From: Salmonirosea aquatica
GTDB taxonomy: Bacteria > Bacteroidota > Bacteroidia > Cytophagales > Spirosomataceae
Direction: 5' to 3'
Length of the DNA stretch: 64,000 bases
Assembly (NCBI RefSeq): GCF_009296315.1
Contig: NZ_WHLY01000002.1
Coordinates: 2,772,501-2,836,500 of the forward strand
Under the pieces are notes generated by a model. It ran no database searches, was not told where the DNA came from, and worked only from the letters and a program-made list of their open reading frames with translations. The translations under genes were made by a program, and so were the position numbers. Each line of letters starts with the position of its first letter. Position 1 is the first letter of the stretch. Shown here piece by piece: positions 9,360 through 17,692 of the stretch.

Positions 9360-10159
9360 TTATAAATTTTCGGCCTGAGCAATCAGTTCGGCCAAATCCA
9401 ACACCCGCACCGATGCTTCTTTTTCCTTGTTTTTAATCCCGTCTGTCATCATCACCATGCAGAAAGGGCAGGAAACAGCAATGGTGTCGGCACCTGTGCC
9501 TAGGGCTTCTTCAATTCGCTCGATGTTCACTTCCTTACGACCCGGCTCGGCATCTTTGAACATCTGCGCGCCCCCGGCACCACAGCATAACCCTTTGGCA
9601 CGGCTTCGCTTCATTTCCACAAGATCGGCATCCAGAGTTTCAATAACGCTGCGGGGGCTTCGTATATTCCATTGGCCCGACCAAGGTAGCATGAATCGTG
9701 GAAAGTGATTTTGCGCCCCTTAAACGCTCCTCCCTCTACCTTTAGGCGACCTTCGTCGATGAGCTGCTGCAGGAACGATGAGTGGTGAATAACTTCATAG
9801 TTTCCGCCCAGTTCGGGATATTCATTTTTGAGGGTGTTGAAACAGTGCGGGCAAGCAGTTACGATTTTTTTTACGGCATACAAGTCCAGCACCTGGATAT
9901 TGGCCATTGCCTGCATTTGGAACAGAAACTCATTGCCCGCCCGCCGGGCAGGATCGCCCGTACAGCCCTCCTCCGTACCCAGCACCGCAAATCGGATACC
10001 TACCTTGTTTAGAATTTTTGCAAAGGCAATGGTAATTTTCTTGCTACGGTCATCGAACGATCCCGCACAACCTACCCAAAAAAGGATTTCGGGGGTTTCG
10101 CCGCGAGCGGCCATCTCGGCCATAGTAGGTACCTTGTAGGATATTTCGGTCATTAGCAA
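9360..10159 (-). pseudogene. CCG-domain Fe-S oxidoreductase, frameshifted
   Basis: This encodes a cytoplasmic protein with two cysteine-rich CCG domains, as in HdrB, GlpC, LutA and glycolate oxidase GlcF. The first part (to about 9655) has VGCAGSFDD, EEGCTGDPARRAG and ACPHCFN, then FHDSCYLGRANGIYEAP. The frame then shifts: the second part reads RSVIETLDADLVEMKRSRAKGLCCGAGGAQMFKD and SCPFCMVMM. One extra G in the + strand run 9653-9657 restores a single protein of about 265 residues. It follows the membrane Fe-S gene by about 50 bp in the same direction; together they form a split HdrD-like unit. Either the gene is broken or the run was misread. Confidence 0.87.
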
Positions 10160-10210
10160 TCTACTTTTGAACGGTCGGCAATGCGTTTGCTGCCGCGAAT
10201 TTCTCTTGGT

Positions 10211-11542
10211 TCACTTCAATCCCTCAGCCCAATTGAACCGATCGGCGGGTGAAAATTTCCATGGAGCCTGACTGGTTTCCAGATTGCCAAACATAGCGTT
10301 CCAAGAACCCGGTGCCTTGGCTTCATCCATAATCTGGTAGCGGCGCAGCTGCAGAATAATGTCGAGCGGATTGATCAGAATCGGGCATTCCTGCACGCAC
10401 GCATTGCAGGTGGTGCAGGCCAGGATTTCCTCTTCCACAATATAGTCGCCCAACAGGCTCTTGCCATCATCCACGAACGTACCACCGTTGGCCTGCATAT
10501 TACGTCCCACGTCTTCGAGCCGGTCGCGGGTATCCATCATAATCTTACGGGGCGAAAGAAGCTTACCCGTGATATTAGCCGGGCAGGCAGTCGTACAGCG
10601 GCCGCACTCGGTGCAGGAATAAGCGTCCATGAGGTTTTTCCAGCTCAAATCCATTACATCCTTAGCCCCGAAGCGGCCGATTTCGGCGGGTACTTCGTTC
10701 GGGTCGGGCTGCTCCACGCCCAGCATAATCTTGACCTCCTTCGTGATCTCGGGCATATTGTGCATTTTGCCCTTTGGTATCAGGCGGGCAAAGTAGGTAT
10801 TGGGAAAAGCTAAGGCAATGTGCAGGTGCTTGGAATAGGTAATGTAGACAGCGAAGCCCAGAATACCTATGATATGAAACCACCAGGCCCCGCGTTCCAG
10901 CACGATCAGCGACGGTTCACTCCAGCCGGCAAACAGAGGTTTCAGGAATTGGCTGAAAAGGAAGCTACCTGTCTGGGTATAATGCTCGCTGTGCATATCC
11001 TGTAACACTGAATCTGCGGCGTTCATTGTCAGGATAGCGATCATCAGGACAATCTCAAAAATCAAGATCAGATTACCATCCAGTTTGGGCCAGCCTTTCA
11101 TTTCGCGGTGGCGGGAAGCCTGCAGACGATCCACCTTCACAACATCGCGCCGTAAAAGAAAAAAAACGCAGACCACGAGCACACCCACTGCCAGAAACTC
11201 AAAAAAACCAAGCAGGTATAGGTAGGCTGAACCAAAGAACGGAGCAAACATCCGATGCTGCCCGGACAGTCCGTCGAGGATTATCTCCAATACCTCAATA
11301 TTGATAAGAAGAAAACCCGCATAGAGAATGAAATGCATGATTCCCACCAGCGGTCGATCGAACATTTTCTTTTGTCCGAATGCCACACGTAGCATGGTAC
11401 CGAAGCGCTCCGCGGGCTGATCGGTACGATCTTCGGGACGACCCAACCGGATGGTCTTTCTAAGAATACCGATGCGACGGGCCATCAGCCATGCGGCAAG
11501 GCCCAGCACAATAGCAAACAGAATCTGTTGAGCGATTTCCAT
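10211..11542 (-). CDS. membrane-bound 4Fe-4S oxidoreductase subunit
   Basis: The 443-residue protein joins an N-terminal membrane domain of about five or six helices (residues 1-250, similar in layout to the cytochrome-b-like NarI/HdrE part) to a C-terminal dicluster ferredoxin domain. The cluster ligands are CTECGRCTTACPANIT and CTTCNACVQECPILIN. Proteins of this type pass electrons between a cytoplasmic redox partner and the quinone pool; in Bacteroidota they occur near beta-oxidation electron-transfer flavoproteins, but no such gene is in this window. It is the first gene of an operon with the CCG-domain gene. Its promoter carries a 20-bp palindrome (11576-11595), so it is probably under repressor control. 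Confidence 0.87.
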   Translation of the reverse strand: MEIAQQILFAIVLGLAAWLMARRIGILRKTIRLGRPEDRTDQPAERFGTMLRVAFGQKKMFDRPLVGIMHFILYAGFLLINIEVLEIILDGLSGQHRMFAPFFGSAYLYLLGFFEFLAVGVLVVCVFFLLRRDVVKVDRLQASRHREMKGWPKLDGNLILIFEIVLMIAILTMNAADSVLQDMHSEHYTQTGSFLFSQFLKPLFAGWSEPSLIVLERGAWWFHIIGILGFAVYITYSKHLHIALAFPNTYFARLIPKGKMHNMPEITKEVKIMLGVEQPDPNEVPAEIGRFGAKDVMDLSWKNLMDAYSCTECGRCTTACPANITGKLLSPRKIMMDTRDRLEDVGRNMQANGGTFVDDGKSLLGDYIVEEEILACTTCNACVQECPILINPLDIILQLRRYQIMDEAKAPGSWNAMFGNLETSQAPWKFSPADRFNWAEGLK

Positions 11543-11575
11543 TCGGGAGCAGGTAGAGGTTTAACCACAATCAAA

Positions 11576-11628
11576 TTAGTATGCTTGCATACTAAGACAA
11601 ATATCGAAAAAAAAGCCAGTCAGCCAAG
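11576..11628 (-). promoter_or_regulatory. promoter with 20-bp palindromic operator
   Basis: On the minus strand a near-consensus promoter is visible: CTTG (11625-11628), 19 bp, GATATTTG (11598-11605). Just downstream, across the expected start of transcription and 34-53 bp before the ATG of the membrane Fe-S gene, lies a perfect palindrome TTAGTATGC-TT-GCATACTAA (11576-11595). Size, symmetry and position fit a dimeric repressor site, for instance of the TetR family. The regulator gene is not in the window. Confidence 0.7.
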
Positions 11629-11729
11629 AAAGTCCGCCGGAATATTTCAAATACTAGCCTTGAAAAAAATAGTCTCTGATACCGGAATGGCGATATTGGG
11701 GAAGAATTTAAAAGAATTCGGCTAAATAT

Positions 11730-11760
11730 TTTGCAAACCCCAAACAGCCTTCTATTTTTG
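11730..11760 (+). promoter_or_regulatory. promoter of tRNA-Phe
   Basis: TTTG (11730-11733), a 19-bp spacer and TATTTTTG (11753-11760) match the Bacteroidota housekeeping consensus TTTG-N19-21-TAnnTTTG exactly. Transcription would start near 11767, about 20 bp before the tRNA. Confidence 0.85.
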
Positions 11761-11786
11761 CAGTCCCAAACGGGACCAATGAGCCT

Positions 11787-11859
11787 GGTGATGTAGCTCA
11801 GTTGGTAGAGCAAAGGACTGAAAATCCTTGTGTCGGCGGTTCGATTCCGTCCATCACCA
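11787..11859 (+). tRNA. tRNA-Phe (anticodon GAA)
   Basis: Complete cloverleaf: acceptor GGTGATG/CATCACC, D-arm GCTC-AGTTGGTAGA-GC, anticodon stem AAGGA/TCCTT with loop CTGAAAA giving anticodon GAA, and T-arm GGCGG-TTCGATT-CCGTC. CCA is not encoded. It has its own promoter and terminator and is transcribed alone. Confidence 0.97.
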
Positions 11860-11862
11860 CAG

Positions 11863-11897
11863 AAAGCCCATTGAACGTACGTTCAATGGGCTTTTTA
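11863..11897 (+). terminator. intrinsic terminator after tRNA-Phe
   Basis: A perfect 32-bp palindrome (11863-11894) ending in a T-tract begins three bases after tRNA-Phe. It would fold into a stem of about 14 bp with a tight loop. Confidence 0.9.
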
Positions 11898-12057
11898 TTT
11901 GGAGGTACCTTCCGATTGAACACTTTATATACCTATAGCCCACATACCCGGACCACCCGGGAAAGGTAAGTTCCAGAGTTTGTGTCCTTTTACTAATCAT
12001 GAGGCTTCTATAAAGTTTTTATTAAAAACAGGAGCGATTTGAACACCATTTCTTAAC

Positions 12058-12087
12058 TTTCAAAGCGTACTCTAACCGGTATTTTTG
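12058..12087 (+). promoter_or_regulatory. probable promoter of the ECF sigma gene
   Basis: TTTC (12058-12061), 18 bp, then TATTTTTG (12080-12087), the last an exact -7 box. One mismatch and a spacer one base short make the -33 box weaker. It lies 61 bp before the sigma factor start. I see nothing else in 11898-12057. Confidence 0.55.
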
Positions 12088-12148
12088 AGTGAATTTTGCA
12101 ACGCTTTCATAGGATCAGTCATGAGACTCGTGGAAATAATGTGGGATT

Positions 12149-12733
12149 ATGGAAACAAAGTATACCAACTCAACCGACGAAGAACTACTCGACGGATTAC
12201 GGGATAACGATGACCGAAAAGCTTTCGAGACATTATACGGGCGCTATTCCATCCGAATTTTCGATTACATTCATGCCCGTGTAAACGATCGCTATACGGC
12301 TCAGGAAATTGTACAGGAGCTATTCTTGGGCCTTTGGCAGAAACGAGCTACCCTCTCGGTACAGGCCTTCCGACCTTACCTGTTCTCAGCTGCCAAAAAT
12401 CTCATTGTCAGCCATTACCGCAAGGAAATGGCCCGCGAGATTCGGCAAAAAAACTGGGACGCAGCACGCTCCCACCAGGAAGAACATACCTATCAGGAAA
12501 CCCTCGTTCAGGATTTGCGCGCCCGATATGGAGAGGGGTTGAGGCTGCTTCCCGAAAAGTGCCAACGGGTGTTCATGCTTAGCCGCGATGGCCTTTCCAA
12601 TCGCGAGGTAGCCGACCGGCTGGATATCTCCGAAAAAACGGTCGAGCAGCATATTACCAAAGCGATCCGCTTTTTAAAGGTATATCTGAAAGAACACCTG
12701 GCCTACCTGTTGGCATTCACAACTTTTTTCTAA
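12149..12733 (+). CDS. ECF RNA polymerase sigma factor (FecI-like)
   Basis: The 194-residue protein is a group IV sigma factor of the Bacteroidota type that works with FecR anti-sigma factors. Region 2 lies at about 20-85 (AFETLYGRYSIRIFDYIHARV...AQEIVQELFLGLWQKR, where the -10 is read). Region 4, with its helix-turn-helix, is at about 125-180 (LPEKCQRVFMLSRDGLSNREVADRLDISEKTVEQHI). The fecR gene follows after 71 bp and a TonB-dependent receptor with a signalling STN domain after that. This is the standard three-part surface signalling chain, so the sigma factor very likely switches on the SusC/SusD locus next to it. Confidence 0.95.
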   Translation: METKYTNSTDEELLDGLRDNDDRKAFETLYGRYSIRIFDYIHARVNDRYTAQEIVQELFLGLWQKRATLSVQAFRPYLFSAAKNLIVSHYRKEMAREIRQKNWDAARSHQEEHTYQETLVQDLRARYGEGLRLLPEKCQRVFMLSRDGLSNREVADRLDISEKTVEQHITKAIRFLKVYLKEHLAYLLAFTTFF

Positions 12734-12804
12734 ATTTTTTTGGTCTGTACTAAGGGTCATGTTTTGTCGGCTACGACTTAGGGAGTAGAAGCCATTCCCA
12801 ATGC

Positions 12805-13827
12805 ATGAAGCCAGACCCAATTGACCCAAACTTACTGGAAAAGTACCTTCAGGGTACCTGTACCGAATCCGAAAAGGCATTGGTCGAGACGTGGTACGCC
12901 GGATTGGAGAAAAAGCAGAACCGTCCGGAGTTTGTATCAGACCGCGAGAAAGAGAACCTGCTCCGGGAAACTTTCCAGCACATCTCCGATCAGCTGGACC
13001 GGGAAGAGGAATTCTTGCCTGCGCGGCGTTTTCCGTGGCGATGGGTTTCGGGTATCGCTGCCTCGCTGCTCCTGCTTTGTGGGTTCCTTTACCTACAAAT
13101 CGACCTGGAAATCCGATCAGAAAAATCAGTTGGAGTAGCTATTTCGGCCGCTGAGATTGTGTCCCCGATTGAGTTTATCAACCAGGAGCCGCGTATTGTG
13201 CAGCACATCCTGCCCGATGGCAGCACCGTATGGTTGCGTCCGCATGCCCGCATCACCTACCCCCAAGCATTCGAAGAAAAGAACCGGACGGTTCTGTTTA
13301 CGGGAGAAGGGTTTTTTGATATTCAGAAGGACCGTAACCGCCCGTTTTTCATTCATAGCGGCGAAATGACCGTGCGGGTACTGGGTACCAGCTTCAATGT
13401 AAAAGCGACCGCTGACCAGAAATTATTTGAGATAGCCGTCGTCACAGGTCGCGTGGAAGTCACAGCCCCGGATCGCGAAGCCAAGACCCAGCAGTTGATT
13501 CTCACCCCCAACCAACAGGCGCTTTTTGAAACCGAAACCAAACGGTTGTTTGCGAAGGCGCGTCAGGAAGTACTCAAAAATGAGATCTACCAATCCTCGA
13601 CTTTCCATTTTCAGGAAACGCCGGTCAGCGAGGTTATCCGACAGTTGGAAAGTCGGTTTTCGGTTCAGATAAATCTCTCAGATCCCGCCATCGCCCGGTG
13701 TCGGCTCAATGCGGATTTTGAAAACCAGCCGTTTCCGGCCATTGTCGAAATGCTGTGCCGCTCACTGGAATCAACCTATACCATTCAGAATAACACGATC
13801 ACCATAGCAGGCGAGCCCTGCAACTAA
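12805..13827 (+). CDS. FecR-family anti-sigma factor
   Basis: The 340-residue protein has a cytoplasmic N-terminal part that binds the sigma factor (LLEKYLQGTCTESEKALVETW), one membrane helix near residues 75-95 (WVSGIAASLLLLCGFLYL), and a periplasmic FecR domain from about 125 (HILPDGSTVWLRPHARITYP...FTGEGFFDI...VRVLGTSFNVKA). The C-terminal domain (FHFQETPVSEVIRQLESRFSV) is the FecR-specific segment that meets the receptor's STN domain. It passes the signal from the SusC-like receptor at 14.0 kb to the sigma factor just upstream. The ATG at 12801 is in another frame and is not used. Confidence 0.95.
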   Translation: MKPDPIDPNLLEKYLQGTCTESEKALVETWYAGLEKKQNRPEFVSDREKENLLRETFQHISDQLDREEEFLPARRFPWRWVSGIAASLLLLCGFLYLQIDLEIRSEKSVGVAISAAEIVSPIEFINQEPRIVQHILPDGSTVWLRPHARITYPQAFEEKNRTVLFTGEGFFDIQKDRNRPFFIHSGEMTVRVLGTSFNVKATADQKLFEIAVVTGRVEVTAPDREAKTQQLILTPNQQALFETETKRLFAKARQEVLKNEIYQSSTFHFQETPVSEVIRQLESRFSVQINLSDPAIARCRLNADFENQPFPAIVEMLCRSLESTYTIQNNTITIAGEPCN

Positions 13828-13884
13828 ACCATTTTAAAAATTTTAACCTACCCCTGCGTATGAAGTAAAAATCTTTTATCAAAA

Positions 13885-13916
13885 AAAGCCGGAAGTGTTC
13901 CACCACTCCCGGCTTT
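13885..13916 (+). terminator. terminator-like hairpin between fecR and susC
   Basis: Arms 13885-13897 and 13904-13916 pair over 13 bp with one mismatch. The plus-strand tail lacks a T-run (TTTCAAAA), while an A7 run precedes it. It may separate the sigma/FecR transcript from the susC transcript, as expected if susC has its own sigma-dependent promoter. Confidence 0.5.
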
Positions 13917-13998
13917 CAAAAACACCCTGCGACGCCGTTCCACCGGCTTCGTTGGGAAACAAAATCTAACAGCGCTTAACTATCAGACAATCAAAATT

Positions 13999-16900
13999 AT
14001 GCAAAAATCTGTATCAAACAAGCCGCGCCGTTGGCGCCTGTACATGCGAGTAGGTGTGTTGCAATGGATTATTTCGGCCCTCATGGCTACGGTGAGCTAC
14101 GCTACGGACGGCTCGGCGCAGTCGATCCTGAACCGGGAAGTTTCGGTGCATTTGAATAACGTGACGATCAAAAGTGCGCTGGGGCAAATTCAGAAAGAAA
14201 CGCAGATCAAATTTGTGTATAGCAGCAAAGTATCGCTACAGGACCGGGTGAATCTGAATGCCGAGGATGCCAAATTGTCCAAAGTACTCGACGATTTGTT
14301 AAGCCCGCACGGAATCGATTATTCGGTAGTCAATCAACAGATTATCCTGACCAATGCTAAATCAGTTAGGCAGGAAACCGAAACACCTGCCTCAGAAAAA
14401 GATCCCCAGGCCTTGGCAGCACCGGAGGATATTCTGATCAAAGGTACCGTCCTGGCGCAGGAAGATCAGAGCGCCCTGCCGGGCGTGAGTGTGGTGTTGC
14501 GGGGTACCTCCAGCGGCACGACCACCGATCAGAATGGAGCCTACGAAATCAGGGTACCTAATGCTGAGGCCGTATTGGTATTCAGTTTTGTGGGCTACAC
14601 CTCGCAGGAAGTGACTGTGGGCAACCGCACGCGGATCGACCTGTCGCTTCAGGTGGACAATAAGACCTTCGAGGAGGTCGTCGTAGTGGGCTATGGTACC
14701 CAGAAACGGGTGAACCTGACCGGAGCGGTGAGCCAGGTACAGGCGCGTGACCTGGAGAACCGACCCCTCAACAACATGACCCAGATTCTGCAGGGTATGG
14801 TACCCAACCTGAACATTACCTTCGGTACCGGGCAGCCGGGCGCGGGCGGTAGCCTGAACGTCCGGGGCGAAACCTCCATCAATGGCGGTAGCCCCCTCGT
14901 ACTCATCGACGGCGTACCGGGCGACATCAACCGCATTAACCCCAACGACGTAGAGTCGGTTTCTGTTTTGAAAGACGCTGCCGCTTCGGCTATTTATGGC
15001 GCACGCGGTGCCTTTGGGGTAATTCTGGTTACGACCAAAACCGCCAAGAGTGGCAAGACTTCGATCAATTACAGCAACAACTTCGGCTGGGGTACCCCTA
15101 CCGTGAGTACCGACTTTCTGACTACCGGCTACGATCACGTGATGCTGAACGACGAGGCCTTCAAACGCGCAACGGGCAACACCTATACGCGCTACTCGGA
15201 GGAAGATTACCAGGAACTGGAAGCCCGGCGCTACGATAAAACCGAAAACCCCGACCGCCCCTGGGTAGTGGTCAAGAATGTAAACGGGAAGGATATCTAC
15301 AATTACTACGGCAACTACGATTGGTGGAATACGTTGTTTTATGATACCCAGCCTTCGCGCCAGCATAACCTGAACCTGTCCGGCGGTACCGATAAGGTCA
15401 ATTACTTTCTGTCCGGCTCAGTCTTTGAGAAAGACGGGATCATGAAAATCAACCGCGACAAATTTACCTCTTATACCCTGCGTACTAAGGTGAACGCGCA
15501 GCTGTTGCCCTGGCTGAAAGTGAGTAACAACACCCAGTACTTCGATTCACAGTACGCCTACCAGGGTCGGGAAGGCGGCGCTAACGCCAACTTCGTGGCG
15601 ATTACGGTACATGCACTACCCGCCTACGCGCCGCGTAACCCCGACGGCACGGCCACCTATAACACCCTGAAAAACAATTACTCTATTGGTGACGGCCTTT
15701 TTGCCAACCTGCTCGACGGAACCGCCGGAGGCTACAAAAAAGTACATGAGCTTACAACCATCAACTCGGTAACGATCGATTTTACCAAAAACTGGAATCT
15801 GGTGGCCAACCACTCGTTCTCGTTCTACATCGCCGACGACCAGTACCGTTCGGCCGTGGCACAATATTCCATTCAGCCCGGTATCCTGACTCAGGTACCC
15901 AATTACAACGTGGACCAGCTGAGAAAGACCTTCTGGTTCGACCCCATGCACGTGACCAACGTGTTCACGTCGTTCAACGAAACTTTCGGCAAGCACTACC
16001 TGGGTCTGACCGCTGGCATCAACTCCGAAACCAAACGGCATCAACGGCTTTTTGGCGCCCGCAAGAACCTGTTGTCCACCAGTCTGAACGACCTGAACCT
16101 GGGTACGGGTGAGCAACTAACCGACGGCGATTCTTACGAGTACGCCTTGTTCGGGGCCTTTTTCCGGGTAAATTACGATTACGAAGGCAAGTACCTGTTC
16201 GAAGTTAACGGCCGCTACGATGGTACCTCGCGTTTCGGAGCGGGTCGGCGTTTTGGCTTTTTCCCTTCGGTATCTGCCGGTTGGCGCATCAGCGAAGAGA
16301 ATTTCTTCGAACCCATCAAGAATGTGGTGGATAACTTGAAAATCAGGGCGTCGTACGGTACCCTGGGCAATCAGCTTCCGCCTAATACCAGTTCGGCGAG
16401 CTTTTATCCCTACATTTCCACCATGCCCACCAGCCAATCTAGCTGGATCGACGGCGGCCAGAAACTGCAATACGTGGGAAGTCCCCAGCCAATTACGCCC
16501 AGCCTGACCTGGGAAAAAGCCACGACTTCCAATATTGGTGTGGACGCGGGCTTCTTCAAAAATCGCCTGAATCTTTCCTTTGATGCCTATATTCGGAAAA
16601 CTACTGACATGCTTATTCCGGGTAAGGTACTGCCGGGCGTGTATGGCGCTTCCGTACCTACCGAAAACGCCGGGGATCTACAGACCAACGGCTTTGAGCT
16701 TTCCCTTTCCTGGAAAAACCAGCATACCTTGGCGGGCAAGCCTTTCTCCTACAATGCCGCATTCATTCTGTCGGATTATACCTCCAAGATTACCAAATAC
16801 GACAATCCCAATAAAATCCTGTCGAACCGTTACGAAGGGCAGCGCATCGGCGAAATCTGGGGATACAGCGTAGCGGGCCTGTTCCAGTCCGACGAAGAGG

Positions 16901-17598
16901 CCAAAGCCTACACCGTGGACCAAAGTCTGGTAGACAAAGGCCGACTGAGCGCTCCCGGTGACTGGAGTCGCCTGCAGGCGGGTGATATGAAATTCATCGA
17001 CCTGAACGGTGACGGTAAGATCTCGGAAGGAGCCAATACCCTGGCCGACCACGGCGATCTACGCATCATCGGCAACACGACGCCCCGCTTCCGGTACGGC
17101 GTCAACCTGGGAGCCAACTGGAACGGCTTCGACTTTTCGGCGCTGGTACAGGGAATTTTGCGCCGCAACTGGTACCCGGGTAATAATGCCGACAAGTTCT
17201 GGGGGCCTTACTCCCGCCCTTATTACTCGTTCATCCCCCGGGATTTTGAAGAGGATGTCTGGACACCGGAAAATCCGGACGCTTACTTTCCGCTGCTGCG
17301 GGGGTACATTGCGCTCAATGGGGGTAATAGTCTGAACGTCAAGAACGACCGCTACCTACAGAACGTGGGGTATCTGCGCCTGAAGAACGTGGTGCTGGGT
17401 TATACTCTCCCGGAAGCGGTCACCAAAAAAGTACGGATTCCTCGGGCCCGGATTTATGTAAGCGGTGAAAATATGCTGACTTTCACCCCCTTCCGCACCA
17501 AGTACATCGATCCCGAACAGCTCGATGGTGATTTTACCAACGGACGTACCTATCCTCTGTCGAAGACCTATTCAGCGGGACTTAGCATCAATTTCTGA
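13999..17598 (+). CDS. SusC/RagA TonB-dependent receptor with STN domain
   Basis: This 1199-residue outer-membrane protein imports a ligand bound by its SusD partner, powered by TonB. After a signal peptide (about 1-42, ending in SAQS) come an STN signalling domain (about 45-120), a carboxypeptidase-like beta-sandwich (about 145-230: GVSVVLRGTSSGTTTDQNGAY), a short VGYGTQKRVNLTGAV TonB-box-like stretch, the plug (NPNDVESVSVLKDAAASAIYGARGAFGVILV) and a 22-strand barrel ending in LSINF. The STN domain is what contacts FecR, so this receptor both transports and signals. It is followed by susD after a hairpin. The two phosphoesterase genes downstream hint that the ligand carries a phosphoester. 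Confidence 0.96.
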   Translation: MQKSVSNKPRRWRLYMRVGVLQWIISALMATVSYATDGSAQSILNREVSVHLNNVTIKSALGQIQKETQIKFVYSSKVSLQDRVNLNAEDAKLSKVLDDLLSPHGIDYSVVNQQIILTNAKSVRQETETPASEKDPQALAAPEDILIKGTVLAQEDQSALPGVSVVLRGTSSGTTTDQNGAYEIRVPNAEAVLVFSFVGYTSQEVTVGNRTRIDLSLQVDNKTFEEVVVVGYGTQKRVNLTGAVSQVQARDLENRPLNNMTQILQGMVPNLNITFGTGQPGAGGSLNVRGETSINGGSPLVLIDGVPGDINRINPNDVESVSVLKDAAASAIYGARGAFGVILVTTKTAKSGKTSINYSNNFGWGTPTVSTDFLTTGYDHVMLNDEAFKRATGNTYTRYSEEDYQELEARRYDKTENPDRPWVVVKNVNGKDIYNYYGNYDWWNTLFYDTQPSRQHNLNLSGGTDKVNYFLSGSVFEKDGIMKINRDKFTSYTLRTKVNAQLLPWLKVSNNTQYFDSQYAYQGREGGANANFVAITVHALPAYAPRNPDGTATYNTLKNNYSIGDGLFANLLDGTAGGYKKVHELTTINSVTIDFTKNWNLVANHSFSFYIADDQYRSAVAQYSIQPGILTQVPNYNVDQLRKTFWFDPMHVTNVFTSFNETFGKHYLGLTAGINSETKRHQRLFGARKNLLSTSLNDLNLGTGEQLTDGDSYEYALFGAFFRVNYDYEGKYLFEVNGRYDGTSRFGAGRRFGFFPSVSAGWRISEENFFEPIKNVVDNLKIRASYGTLGNQLPPNTSSASFYPYISTMPTSQSSWIDGGQKLQYVGSPQPITPSLTWEKATTSNIGVDAGFFKNRLNLSFDAYIRKTTDMLIPGKVLPGVYGASVPTENAGDLQTNGFELSLSWKNQHTLAGKPFSYNAAFILSDYTSKITKYDNPNKILSNRYEGQRIGEIWGYSVAGLFQSDEEAKAYTVDQSLVDKGRLSAPGDWSRLQAGDMKFIDLNGDGKISEGANTLADHGDLRIIGNTTPRFRYGVNLGANWNGFDFSALVQGILRRNWYPGNNADKFWGPYSRPYYSFIPRDFEEDVWTPENPDAYFPLLRGYIALNGGNSLNVKNDRYLQNVGYLRLKNVVLGYTLPEAVTKKVRIPRARIYVSGENMLTFTPFRTKYIDPEQLDGDFTNGRTYPLSKTYSAGLSINF

Positions 17599-17610
17599 TT
17601 TTCGTAAAGC

Positions 17611-17645
17611 GCTAATGGCTATCAGCTAATAGCCGTTAGCTTTTT
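17611..17645 (+). terminator. terminator or attenuator between susC and susD
   Basis: A 12-bp stem with a single G-U-type mismatch (17611-17622 and 17629-17640), six-base loop and T5 tail lies 12 bp after the susC stop and about 50 bp before susD. It looks like an intrinsic terminator inside the operon, so part of transcription may stop before susD. Confidence 0.7.
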
Positions 17646-17692
17646 ATACTCCCTAGAATCCAAAATCTAGTTTCTACTTTCAAGAAAAAGAC

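Noticed and set aside
14392-15366. A 324-codon open frame antisense to susC
   Set aside because: The plus strand encodes clear SusC plug and barrel motifs over the whole stretch.
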